Shown here one piece after another: positions 26,420 through 33,232 of a DNA stretch of 64,000 bases. The translations under genes were made by a program, and so were the position numbers. Every line of letters begins with the position of its first letter. Within the stretch, counting starts at the first letter, position 1. The stretch covers positions 1-64,000 of the forward strand of contig CANLZI010000002.1 of NCBI GenBank assembly GCA_947495555.1, written 5' to 3'. This DNA is from an uncultured Erythrobacter sp. Lineage in GTDB: Bacteria; Pseudomonadota; Alphaproteobacteria; Sphingomonadales; Sphingomonadaceae. Under the pieces are notes generated by a model. The model was given only the letters and a program-made list of their open reading frames with translations. It did no database searches and was not told where the DNA came from.

Positions 26420-26950
26420 CTAGGCCGCTCGCATGGCCTCGGCAGTCGAAAGATCCAAGGTGTATTCATGCGCAGGAGCCTTCATGCCGCGCCCGCAGCT
26501 ATGGCGAAAGGTGGTCGCACCGGTCGGCTGAAAGCCCAGCTTTCTCAACACCTTGCCCGATGCCGGATTATCAACAAAGTGCCCGGCGCAAAGATGGGTG
26601 TGACCGATCATACGAGCCACATCGATCACCGCTTGTCCTGCCTCGGTCGCAATGCCTTGCCCCCAAAAGGGGCGAGCGATCCAATAACCCAGCTCTACAA
26701 GCCCGTCTTTCTCGTCCAGCCCGATACAACCCAGCAAAGCGCCATCACGCGCGCGCGTGATCAAAAAGCGCGGACAGCGCGGGTTAGAAACGGGGAGTTT
26801 TGCAAAGGCTTGCGCATCCTCGGCGGTGTAAGGCCACGGCGCACGCGCAAGGTTGCGCACGACGCCTTCATCGGCAATGCCGCCCAATATGATCTTCCAA
26901 TCTTCGGGCCAGATAGGCCGCAGCAATAGCCTTTGTGTGCGGTGGAACAC
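26420..26950 (-). CDS. GNAT-family N-acetyltransferase (RimJ/RimL-like)
   Basis: A 176-residue acetyltransferase of the RimJ/RimL branch. Thr-Gln-Arg-Leu-Leu-Leu-Arg-Pro opens the fold. The acetyl-CoA-binding segment Trp-Gly-Gln-Gly-Ile-Ala-Thr-Glu-Ala is near residue 101-109, with Asn-Pro-Ala-Ser-Gly-Lys-Val-Leu-Arg-Lys-Leu-Gly-Phe near 131. The GTG at 26950 has GGAGAGA upstream and begins where the family begins; a longer ATG frame from 27055 runs into the rpmA terminator region and is rejected. The substrate is unknown. Confidence 0.86.
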   Translation of the reverse strand: MFHRTQRLLLRPIWPEDWKIILGGIADEGVVRNLARAPWPYTAEDAQAFAKLPVSNPRCPRFLITRARDGALLGCIGLDEKDGLVELGYWIARPFWGQGIATEAGQAVIDVARMIGHTHLCAGHFVDNPASGKVLRKLGFQPTGATTFRHSCGRGMKAPAHEYTLDLSTAEAMRAA

Positions 26951-27053
26951 GATTCTCTCTCCTACTCGCCCCGCAAGAGCCGGATAGGGGCGCCGCGTGA
27001 CAATTTGATTGCGCCGAACCCGAATTCGACACGATTTGAGAGGGAGAAACGAC

Positions 27054-27087
27054 AAGAGGGAGACAGGTCTGGCCCTATCTCCCTCTT
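27054..27087 (-). terminator. Hairpin terminator behind rplU-rpmA
   Basis: AAGAGGGAGA (27054-27063) and TCTCCCTCTT (27078-27087) form a perfect 10-base stem with a 14-base loop. On the minus strand it is followed by GTCGTTTC, a weak T-rich run. It lies 63 bases beyond rpmA, between it and the GNAT gene. Confidence 0.65.
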
Positions 27088-27149
27088 CGGTGCCGGCATG
27101 CCCGGCTAGGACCGTCCCTGGTGGACGATCCCTTTATCGAACCGTCCGG

Positions 27150-27419
27150 TTATTCGGCTGCTTCCGCCATCATGTCTACCGACACATATTTGCGGCCTAG
27201 CTTGCCCTTGTGGAATCGGACCACGCCATCGGTCAGCGCGAACAGCGTGTGGTCCTTGCCCATGCCGACATTATTCGCCGCATAGAACTTGGTACCGCGC
27301 TGGCGCACGATAATGTTGCCCGCAATCACTTGCTGGCTGCCGAATTTTTTAACGCCTAAGCGCCGACCTTCTGAATCGCGACCGTTACGCGATGAACCGC
27401 CTGCTTTTTTATGTGCCAT
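27150..27419 (-). CDS. rpmA: 50S ribosomal protein L27
   Basis: An 89-residue L27. It begins [16 protein letters not shown], the flexible arm that reaches the peptidyl transferase centre, and contains the usual Asn-Ile-Ile-Val-Arg-Gln-Arg-Gly-Thr segment near residue 35. The N-terminus needs no processing of the Firmicutes type. It follows rplU by 11 bases, in the conserved rplU-rpmA order, and the hairpin at 27054 ends the unit. Confidence 0.98.
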   Translation of the reverse strand: MAHKKAGGSSRNGRDSEGRRLGVKKFGSQQVIAGNIIVRQRGTKFYAANNVGMGKDHTLFALTDGVVRFHKGKLGRKYVSVDMMAEAAE

Positions 27420-27430
27420 GGTTCAGATCC

Positions 27431-27958
27431 TTACTTCTTATCAGCCTTGGGCGCCGCTTTCTTAGCGGGAGCCTTCTTGGCTGGTGCTTTCTTTGCAGCG
27501 GGCTTTTTGGCCGCAGCGGTTGTCTTGGCAGCTGCCGGCTTCTTGGCTGGAGCCTTTTTAGCCGGGGCCTTCTTGGCCGGAGCTTTTTCAGCAGGTGCTG
27601 CTTTCGCTTCGGTTTCGGCCTTCTTGGCAGGAGCCGCCTTCTTAGCAGGTGCCTTTTTGCCCTCGCCCACATCGGTGATGCGCAGCAAAGTCATCTGCTG
27701 ACGATGGCCAGCCTTCCGGCGATAATTGTGACGGCGACGCTTTTTGAAAACGACAACCTTCTCACCCTTCGCCTGAGCGATGATTTCTGCCGAAACAGTA
27801 ACCTTGGCGGCGTCGGCAATCGAATCGCCTTCACCGGCCAGCAGGACGTCGCCCAGCGTAACCGTATCACCCGCTTCACCAGCGAGTTTCTCAACAGCGA
27901 TTTTGTCTCCGGCGGCAACCCGGTATTGTTTGCCGCCCGTGCGCACTACTGCGAACAT
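27431..27958 (-). CDS. rplU: 50S ribosomal protein L21 with long Ala/Lys/Pro tail
   Basis: A 175-residue L21. Residues 1-100 are a normal L21 ending near Thr-Leu-Leu-Arg-Ile-Thr-Asp-Val, with Arg-Arg-Arg-His-Asn-Tyr-Arg-Arg-Lys typical of rRNA contact. From about residue 101 the protein continues for some 75 residues of low-complexity Ala-Pro-Ala-Lys-Lys repeats, like the tail of histone H1 or bacterial HU-like proteins. L21 is normally about 100-105 residues, so the tail is an extension. The codons in the repeats vary, which suggests selection on the protein and not only recent slippage. First gene of rplU-rpmA. Confidence 0.97.
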   Translation of the reverse strand: MFAVVRTGGKQYRVAAGDKIAVEKLAGEAGDTVTLGDVLLAGEGDSIADAAKVTVSAEIIAQAKGEKVVVFKKRRRHNYRRKAGHRQQMTLLRITDVGEGKKAPAKKAAPAKKAETEAKAAPAEKAPAKKAPAKKAPAKKPAAAKTTAAAKKPAAKKAPAKKAPAKKAAPKADKK

Positions 27959-28053
27959 GGTGGTATACTCTCAATCTAAAGCTGTGCCCCTTCACATGAA
28001 GGAGGCGCGCCCGACGCTCCGCCTAATTGGCGGGCTGCCGGAAAGAACGGTGC

Positions 28054-28081
28054 CGTTAAGGGAAGGACGCGGCCAAGTCAA
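28054..28081 (-). promoter_or_regulatory. Candidate promoter for rplU-rpmA
   Basis: On the minus strand TTGACT (28081-28076) and TTAACG (28059-28054) are spaced by 16 bases. The -35 is good and the -10 weak. The leader would be about 90 bases and includes the short palindrome CCTTCACATGAAGG (27989-28002). No known L21 leader structure is recognised. Confidence 0.45.
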
Positions 28082-28177
28082 CGCTAGATCGATGCTTTTT
28101 GCATCACATATGTGGTGACGCTAGGTGGCTTCGCATAGTGGTGGCACCGGCCAAGCTACATGCTATGGGATTGGACG

Positions 28178-28708
28178 ATGACTTTGAAGCCTAACTTCTC
28201 GATCAAGGCGATTCTGGTAACCAGTCTACTGTTGGCTGGCTGCACAGCATCGGGTGACCGTTACCCCTCTCTCGCTCAGACAGATGCGGAGCGGGTCTAT
28301 GGCACTTTGGGTGTGGTCGGATCTACTGACGCAGAAACAACACCCACAGCGCCCGATGAACCCAATCCTGACCTTGACCAAAGGCTGGCCAGTCTTGTCC
28401 AAAAAGCCGACGATGCGCATGCTGCATTCACTGATATGGCTCCGAATGTTGCTGTGACGGTAGAACAGGCCATGGGCCTGGGTGCAGAATCCAATGAATG
28501 GGCGGCGGCGCAAGTGCAGTTGGCCGATCTGGCAGCCTATCGCAGCGCCACGCTTCAGGCTTTGGGTGATCTCGATTTGATCGAGGCGCAGGCGGCAACA
28601 AATTTTGCCCCCACAGACAAAATCTCGGCAGCCCAAGCGCGAATCAACGGCCTGATGATGCAGCAGAACGTGATGCTCGATTCATTCCATCGCATGCTCA
28701 AACCATGA
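28178..28708 (+). CDS. Small lipoprotein of unknown function
   Basis: A 176-residue protein with a lipoprotein signal: Leu-Leu-Leu-Ala-Gly-Cys places the lipidated Cys at about residue 22. The mature part is Ala/Asp/Glu-rich and probably helical, with no domain that I recognise. The ATG at 28178 is preferred over one six codons earlier because it opens on a Lys-containing n-region. Its stop overlaps the start of the Fnr-type gene (ATGA), so the two are co-translated. The coupling to an oxygen or redox regulator is the only functional hint. Confidence 0.8.
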   Translation: MTLKPNFSIKAILVTSLLLAGCTASGDRYPSLAQTDAERVYGTLGVVGSTDAETTPTAPDEPNPDLDQRLASLVQKADDAHAAFTDMAPNVAVTVEQAMGLGAESNEWAAAQVQLADLAAYRSATLQALGDLDLIEAQAATNFAPTDKISAAQARINGLMMQQNVMLDSFHRMLKP

Positions 28709-29403
28709 ATCTAGCCTGCGCCACTTGCCCCGTTCGCGACAGTGCAGCCTGTGCTGTCTTGGAACCCGAAGAGCGCGAAGCTTTGGCCAGATCCGGCCGC
28801 ACGCGCCACCTAAAGCGCGGAGAGATGTTGTTTGCAGCGGGCGATCAGCAAACCGCCTGCGCCACGCTGGTCAGCGGAGCGCTTAAGATCAGCGCCCATG
28901 ATATCGACGGGAATGAGCAGATTTTGGCGCTGGTGCATCCCGCTGGCTTTATCGGAGAGATGTTTTCGCCCTTTGCCAGCCATGATGTTGTTGCATTGAC
29001 CGACAGTACCTTGTGCACATTTGGTCGCAAGGACATCGAACAAGCGCTGGAGGACTACCCCGCCCTTACCCGCGCATTGTTGCGCCGGTCTCAAGAAGAT
29101 TTGCACGCCACCCGCAGCATGCTTGAAATGACGGCACATGGCAGCGCGGAAACCCGGCTTGCCGCTTTACTGCATGATTTTGCGCAGGCCGCCAGCACAT
29201 CGCCATGCCATCCTGCGGATCGTTTCGAATTGCCACTAACCCGCGGCGAGATGGCCAATATGCTGGGTCTGACAATCGAGACTGTCAGCCGAAAGCTGGG
29301 CGAGTTGGAAGAAATGGGCGCGATCAAGCGTACAGGCAAACGCGGGATCGAAATGCTCGACCCCGCGCACCTGCAGGCCCTCTCCGGCAGGGAAGTGCTT
29401 TAG
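28705..29403 (+). CDS. FNR/FnrL-type Crp-family regulator
   Basis: A 232-residue Crp/Fnr protein. Cys at residues 5, 8 and 16, plus Cys104 in the beta-roll, correspond to the four 4Fe-4S ligands of FNR, so it is probably an oxygen sensor. The helix-turn-helix near 190-205 contains Glu-Thr-Val-Ser-Arg, the Glu/Ser/Arg set with which FNR reads TTGAT. A matching box sits at 29877 in front of the next gene. The N-terminal cluster is tighter to the start than in E. coli FNR, as is common for FnrL. It follows the lipoprotein gene with a 4-base overlap and overlaps the converging membrane-protein gene by 4 bases. Confidence 0.92.
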   Translation: MNLACATCPVRDSAACAVLEPEEREALARSGRTRHLKRGEMLFAAGDQQTACATLVSGALKISAHDIDGNEQILALVHPAGFIGEMFSPFASHDVVALTDSTLCTFGRKDIEQALEDYPALTRALLRRSQEDLHATRSMLEMTAHGSAETRLAALLHDFAQAASTSPCHPADRFELPLTRGEMANMLGLTIETVSRKLGELEEMGAIKRTGKRGIEMLDPAHLQALSGREVL

Positions 29404-29822
29404 ATCAGGGCGGCTATTGTCACCACGGCAAGTCCCCAAAACACGATCAAGACAGGCAAGATCAGCATTTGAGTGGCAGCATCACGCGGTGACAGTCTGC
29501 CGGTGTTGGTCATGATACCTTTATTGGCAAATTCGCCCCAACCCAGCGCACGCTTGCGAGTTTCAGGCGCGAGCCTGGTCCACACCATAGGCACTCCAAA
29601 ACCGCCAATGACAAAAAGGGCACAGATGGCCAAAGGTATGATCAGGCCCGGGCCAGCAAAGGCGGCCGCCATAGTCATCAAAAACCCAAGGTAAAGCGCA
29701 ACTGTGGCGCCATACATAACGCTGGGAATTTCAAAGCTGCGATCCACTTGGGTAGGCGCACGAGGAGCCTCGACGATACGGGCTTTCTCAGCGATAAATT
29801 CCTGTGTGGCGAGTTTGGACAT
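29400..29822 (-). CDS. Small membrane protein behind an FNR box
   Basis: A 140-residue protein that I do not recognise. About 35 soluble N-terminal residues precede two hydrophobic helices (about 36-80), then a polar stretch with Arg/Lys and a third helix at about 118-139. It has no Cys or conserved His motif, so a haem or iron centre is not indicated. CAGGAG lies eight bases before the ATG. The FNR-type box is 54 bases upstream, which suggests induction at low oxygen by the neighbouring regulator. Confidence 0.78.
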   Translation of the reverse strand: MSKLATQEFIAEKARIVEAPRAPTQVDRSFEIPSVMYGATVALYLGFLMTMAAAFAGPGLIIPLAICALFVIGGFGVPMVWTRLAPETRKRALGWGEFANKGIMTNTGRLSPRDAATQMLILPVLIVFWGLAVVTIAALI

Positions 29823-29876
29823 GATGTTTGCTCCTGAATGATGGGAGCAAATTGGCGTCTTTGGCCCAAGCCTACA

Positions 29877-29890
29877 TTGTTCTAGATCAA
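29877..29890 (-). promoter_or_regulatory. FNR-type box
   Basis: On the minus strand TTGATCTAGAACAA matches TTGAT-N4-ATCAA at nine of ten specified bases. Its centre lies about 61 bases upstream of the ATG at 29822, so a -41.5 activator position would leave a leader of about 20 bases. The adjacent Crp/Fnr gene has the recognition residues for this sequence. Confidence 0.8.
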
Positions 29891-29900
29891 ACTGCGGAGA

Positions 29901-30347
29901 TTATTTCTCCCAACGCGACCGATCTGCATAATCATCGGCGCGCGGCTCAATCCAATGCCACGCATCGCTGCGTTGCTCACGCTTCCAGAACCAGGCAGCG
30001 CTTTTCAGATGGTCCATACAGAAATCCACTGCATCGATGGCTCCGCGGCGATGGAGTGCAGCGGCCGAGACACACACAATTGGTTCGCCCGGCCCGATCA
30101 CACCGATTCGGTGAACCATCAAAAGCCCCATCAGATCAAACCGGTCAAAGGCGGCATCAGCCAGCTGCTCCATCCCGGCCAGGGTAAGCGGTTCATAATG
30201 CGACAATTCCAGCGCCGTGACATCCTGTTCGCCGCGCACTTCACCAACAAAGCTGCACACCCCGCCCAAACCCGGATTGGCAGCGCCAAAGGATCGAATC
30301 AAAGCGCTAGGGTCAAACGGCGCGTCCAGCAGGCGAATGTCACGCAT
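29901..30347 (-). CDS. moaE: Molybdopterin synthase catalytic subunit
   Basis: A 148-residue MoaE. With MoaD-thiocarboxylate it inserts the dithiolene sulfurs into precursor Z. Typical segments are Phe-Val-Gly-Glu-Val-Arg near residue 33, Leu-Glu-Leu-Ser-His-Tyr-Glu-Pro near 46, and Ile-Gly-Val-Ile-Gly-Pro-Gly-Glu-Pro-Ile-Val near 82. A catalytic Lys is in His-Leu-Lys-Ser-Ala-Ala-Trp-Phe-Trp-Lys near 113. It is the last gene of moaA-moaD-moaE, 8 bases behind moaD. Confidence 0.96.
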   Translation of the reverse strand: MRDIRLLDAPFDPSALIRSFGAANPGLGGVCSFVGEVRGEQDVTALELSHYEPLTLAGMEQLADAAFDRFDLMGLLMVHRIGVIGPGEPIVCVSAAALHRRGAIDAVDFCMDHLKSAAWFWKREQRSDAWHWIEPRADDYADRSRWEK

Positions 30348-30355
30348 GGCTCAGC

Positions 30356-30598
30356 CTAGCCCCCACTAACGGGAGGCAAGAGCGCCACTTCGTCTCCGTC
30401 CATTGCGCGCAGCGACTGCTTGTCCGACAAGACTCGCCCAGCGCAGGCGACATTGACACGGTCATCTCGCAATTGGTCAGCAACCTCAGGCCCGACGGTC
30501 GCCAGCAATCCGGCCCAATCGAGCGGCGCGGCGGCTTCGCGAGATGCCGTTCCGGCTACATCTCGTAACGGCCCCAGAAACACGATGGTCACAGCCAT
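30356..30598 (-). CDS. moaD: Molybdopterin synthase sulfur carrier subunit
   Basis: An 80-residue ubiquitin-fold MoaD. It ends in Gly-Gly (Pro-Val-Ser-Gly-Gly), the terminus that is adenylated and thiocarboxylated by MoeB-type enzymes. Val-Ala-Leu-Leu-Pro-Pro-Val just before the end is the usual contact strand. It lies between moaA (1 base) and moaE (8 bases). Confidence 0.96.
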   Translation of the reverse strand: MAVTIVFLGPLRDVAGTASREAAAPLDWAGLLATVGPEVADQLRDDRVNVACAGRVLSDKQSLRAMDGDEVALLPPVSGG

Positions 30599-30599
30599 G

Positions 30600-31646
30600 T
30601 CAGCCGCCCGTCATCGACATGTGGCGCGGCTGGGCCGGATCCGCACCGCGTTTGGAAATATCGAAATGATGGCGTTCAGGCTTGATTGTCATAGCCTCAA
30701 TCAAGGCCGCCTCGAGATTGGCCTCTGGTTGGTCTGAACGCAGTGCTGCGCGCAAATCGACCCGTTCTCCGCCGCCAAGGCAGGGATACAATTGACCGGT
30801 TGCAGTCACCCGAATGCGGTTGCACCCTGCGCAAAAATTGTTGGTCAGCGGAGTGATCATCCCTAGCCGGCCGCCGGTTTCCTCGATCTGGTCATAACGT
30901 GCAGGCCCACCGCTGGCATGGCTGGAAGGGATCAGCGTCCAGCGCTTCTCCAATTGCTCACGCACTTGAGACAAGGGAAGGAAGTGATCGACCCGATCCT
31001 CGTCAACCTCGCCCAGCGGCATGACTTCGATCAGGGTGAGTTCAAAGCCTTCGCCATGGGCCCAAGCGATCAGGTCGGGCAATTCGTCTTCATTGACGCC
31101 CTTCAGCGCGACCGTGTTGATCTTGACCTTAAGGCCCGCCTCTTTCGCCGCAGCAATGCCTTCGAGCACTTTGGGCAAGGCATTGCGGCGGGACAATTGT
31201 TCAAAGCGAGCCCGATCCAGCGTGTCGAGCGAGATATTGACCCGCTTTACCCCAGCCCGCGCCAAGGCATCTGCATGCCCCGCCAATTGCGTGGCATTGG
31301 TGGTAAGGGTCATTTCCTCCAACCCGCCATGCCCCTTTGGCCCCAATTTACGGCCCAAAGCGGTAAACAGATCGCCAATGTCGCGCCGGACCAAAGGCTC
31401 TCCGCCGGTAATGCGGATCTTGGTCACACCGCGCGCGATGAAACCCAGTGAGAGCTTGTACAATTCTTCCAGGCTCAGCACTTCTTTGCGCGGCAAAAAC
31501 TGCATGCGTTCGGGCATGCAATAGGTGCAGCGCAAATCGCACCGGTCAGTAACCGACAGGCGTAAATAACTGATCCGCCGTTGGAAGCTATCCACCAGGG
31601 GCGTAACGGCCTGCTGCGGCATAATGATATCGCGAACTCTATTCAT
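30600..31646 (-). CDS. moaA: GTP 3',8-cyclase
   Basis: A 348-residue radical SAM enzyme for the first step of molybdenum cofactor synthesis. The N-terminal 4Fe-4S motif Cys-Asp-Leu-Arg-Cys-Thr-Tyr-Cys is near residue 37. The C-terminal cluster has Cys-Ala-Gly-Cys-Asn-Arg-Ile-Arg-Val and a third Cys in Gln-Leu-Tyr-Pro-Cys. The C-terminal Gly-Gly needed for activity is present. Starts at 31646 or 31622 are both possible. The first overlaps the preceding gene by 8 bases, which fits coupling in this tight run. moaC and moaB are not in the window. Confidence 0.95.
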   Translation of the reverse strand: MNRVRDIIMPQQAVTPLVDSFQRRISYLRLSVTDRCDLRCTYCMPERMQFLPRKEVLSLEELYKLSLGFIARGVTKIRITGGEPLVRRDIGDLFTALGRKLGPKGHGGLEEMTLTTNATQLAGHADALARAGVKRVNISLDTLDRARFEQLSRRNALPKVLEGIAAAKEAGLKVKINTVALKGVNEDELPDLIAWAHGEGFELTLIEVMPLGEVDEDRVDHFLPLSQVREQLEKRWTLIPSSHASGGPARYDQIEETGGRLGMITPLTNNFCAGCNRIRVTATGQLYPCLGGGERVDLRAALRSDQPEANLEAALIEAMTIKPERHHFDISKRGADPAQPRHMSMTGG

Positions 31647-31956
31647 GGGTCGGAAGATACTGCCCCGTGATGCCTTGCGCATCCCTCAAATATGCCAGCA
31701 TGCTGTCGACCGCGTCAGCGTCCGAGCCTGCCGTCATATTGATCCTTTGGGGTGCGTGTGCCCGGGCCAGATCGCGCGCAATCGCCCGGCGCCAATCATC
31801 GTGATCGCTGGGTGCGGATGGCAGCACTATCGCAACAGCGCCCAGCCCGCCTTGCAGCAGCGCCTGCACCTTGGGCAGATCATCGGCGTGAAATTGCGCT
31901 GCGGCCTCAACCGCATTGGCAGGCAAGTTCTGTATCGTAAGAACCGCCTGAGACAT
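31639..31956 (-). CDS. Shrunken SDR-like protein between folB and moaA
   Basis: A 105-residue protein. Its second half reads like the end of a short-chain dehydrogenase: Asp-Leu-Ala-Arg-Ala-His-Ala-Pro-Gln-Arg-Ile-Asn resembles the SDR stretch before the Pro-Gly motif, and Ala-Gln-Gly-Ile-Thr-Gly-Gln-Tyr-Leu resembles the SDR ending Ile-Thr-Gly-Gln. The nucleotide-binding Thr-Gly-x3-Gly-x-Gly and the Tyr-x3-Lys of active SDRs are absent and the length is under half. It sits one base after folB. In many alphaproteobacteria folB neighbours a pteridine-reducing SDR, so this may be a reduced or repurposed descendant. That origin is inference. Confidence 0.75.
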   Translation of the reverse strand: MSQAVLTIQNLPANAVEAAAQFHADDLPKVQALLQGGLGAVAIVLPSAPSDHDDWRRAIARDLARAHAPQRINMTAGSDADAVDSMLAYLRDAQGITGQYLPTHE

Positions 31957-31957
31957 A

Positions 31958-32329
31958 TCAGCGGCGCTCTCTGTGCAAGGTCATGCCGATCTTCTCATCC
32001 GCCTCGGCAATTGCCAGCTTGACGATCTTGACCGTTACGGCCTCTACCCGGTCATCCTGCACGAACAGCGTATCGCAAATGTGATCGGCCACCGCTTCGA
32101 TCAGCTTGAAATGAACCCCTTCGGGCAAGGCGTCGCTCGCCGCGAATTTCAAGTCCATGTAGTTCTTGCTGGCTTCCAGCGGCGTATCCGGCTCGTACCG
32201 GTCGGCCACGGTTAAACGGACAGAAATGGTGATCCGCAAGGGTTGCGGCTTGCCCGTTTCCTCCGAGTAAATGCCGGTCAGGACATTGTGTTCGAAATCG
32301 GCGACTTCAAGGATCAACGAATCGGTCAT
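31958..32329 (-). CDS. folB: Dihydroneopterin aldolase
   Basis: A 123-residue FolB, which cleaves dihydroneopterin in folate synthesis and forms a tetramer or octamer of T-fold units. The N-terminal Val-Leu-Thr-Gly-Ile-Tyr-Ser-Glu-Glu carries the conserved substrate-binding Glu near residue 22. The catalytic Lys is near residue 107 in Val-Lys-Ile-Val-Lys-Leu. It lies 12 bases behind the rlmI-like gene and 1 base before the SDR-like gene. Confidence 0.93.
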   Translation of the reverse strand: MTDSLILEVADFEHNVLTGIYSEETGKPQPLRITISVRLTVADRYEPDTPLEASKNYMDLKFAASDALPEGVHFKLIEAVADHICDTLFVQDDRVEAVTVKIVKLAIAEADEKIGMTLHRERR

Positions 32330-32341
32330 AGTCTGCTCGGC

Positions 32342-33232
32342 TTAGCCTGAATTGCTCCATCGTGCGAAGATAGCTGTGGGGAGCATGCGCGCATCCTCTC
32401 CCGTTTCTTGAACCACCAGATCGCCATGCTCGATCGTGCCGGGCAGATCGGAAAACAGTTCATTGACCAATCCGGCCAGCGCCAGGCTGCTCATGCGCAC
32501 AGCATAAACTGTCAGGAACAAGAAACGGCTGTCGGCATCCAGCAGCTTGCGGCAATCGCCGAGCAATTCGGGCAAGCCATTTTCCAACCGCCAGGTTTCG
32601 TTCTTTGGCCCCCGACCAAATTTTGGCGGATCCAGAATAATCCCGTCATAGCGCCGCTCTCTGCGCACTTCGCGAGCGACAAATTTGGCTGCATCATCGA
32701 CCATCCAGCGGATCGGTCGATCTTCCATATTCGACAGGGCAGCGTTCTCGCGTGCCTGGGCGACCGACTTCTTCGATGCATCGACATGGGTCACACGGCC
32801 ATGACGGCTGAGCGCGAGCGACCCGACACCGGTATATCCAAACAGATTGAGCGTTTCAGCATCTGCGGCATCGCCCAGCTGATCGCGCATCCAGTCCCAC
32901 ACGGGTGCCATATCGGCAAAGAATTGCAGATGACGGAAGGGCGTTGGCTGAGCGGTAAAGCGCACATCATCCCACGCCAACGGCCACCCATCTGTCTCGA
33001 GTAGCGGAGAAGATGTCCACCGACCACCGCCATCCTCGTCAGAGCCAGGAATGAACTCGCTTTCGGCAGGCCATTCGGCATGGCGCGGTGCCCACATCGC
33101 CTGAGGCTCTGGCCGGACAAAGCGATGCTCGCCAAAGCTTTCCCATTTGCGGCCATGCCCACTGTCGAGCAGGCGGTAATCGTCCCACCCGGTGCCAATG
33201 ATCAATTGGGGATTGCGATTAAGCGTGGCCAT
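32342..33232 (-). CDS. RlmI/RlmK-like SAM-dependent methyltransferase
   Basis: A 296-residue class I methyltransferase. The SAM site is Asn-Leu-Phe-Gly-Tyr-Thr-Gly-Val-Gly-Ser near residue 128, and the catalytic-type motif Leu-Asp-Pro-Pro-Lys-Phe-Gly-Arg-Gly near 200 is that of RlmI, RlmK and RlmL rRNA cytosine/guanine methyltransferases. The N-terminal PUA domain of full RlmI is missing and replaced by about 90 residues with several Trp, as in other alphaproteobacterial members. The target is likely rRNA but not certain. Its start overlaps the thrC stop by one base. Confidence 0.88.
   Translation of the reverse strand: MATLNRNPQLIIGTGWDDYRLLDSGHGRKWESFGEHRFVRPEPQAMWAPRHAEWPAESEFIPGSDEDGGGRWTSSPLLETDGWPLAWDDVRFTAQPTPFRHLQFFADMAPVWDWMRDQLGDAADAETLNLFGYTGVGSLALSRHGRVTHVDASKKSVAQARENAALSNMEDRPIRWMVDDAAKFVAREVRRERRYDGIILDPPKFGRGPKNETWRLENGLPELLGDCRKLLDADSRFLFLTVYAVRMSSLALAGLVNELFSDLPGTIEHGDLVVQETGEDARMLPTAIFARWSNSG

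Noticed and set aside
27409..27979. Long frames opposite rplU rich in Phe, Leu, Gly and Ala, resembling membrane proteins.
   Set aside because: They are the antisense readout of the Ala/Lys/Pro tail repeats of L21.
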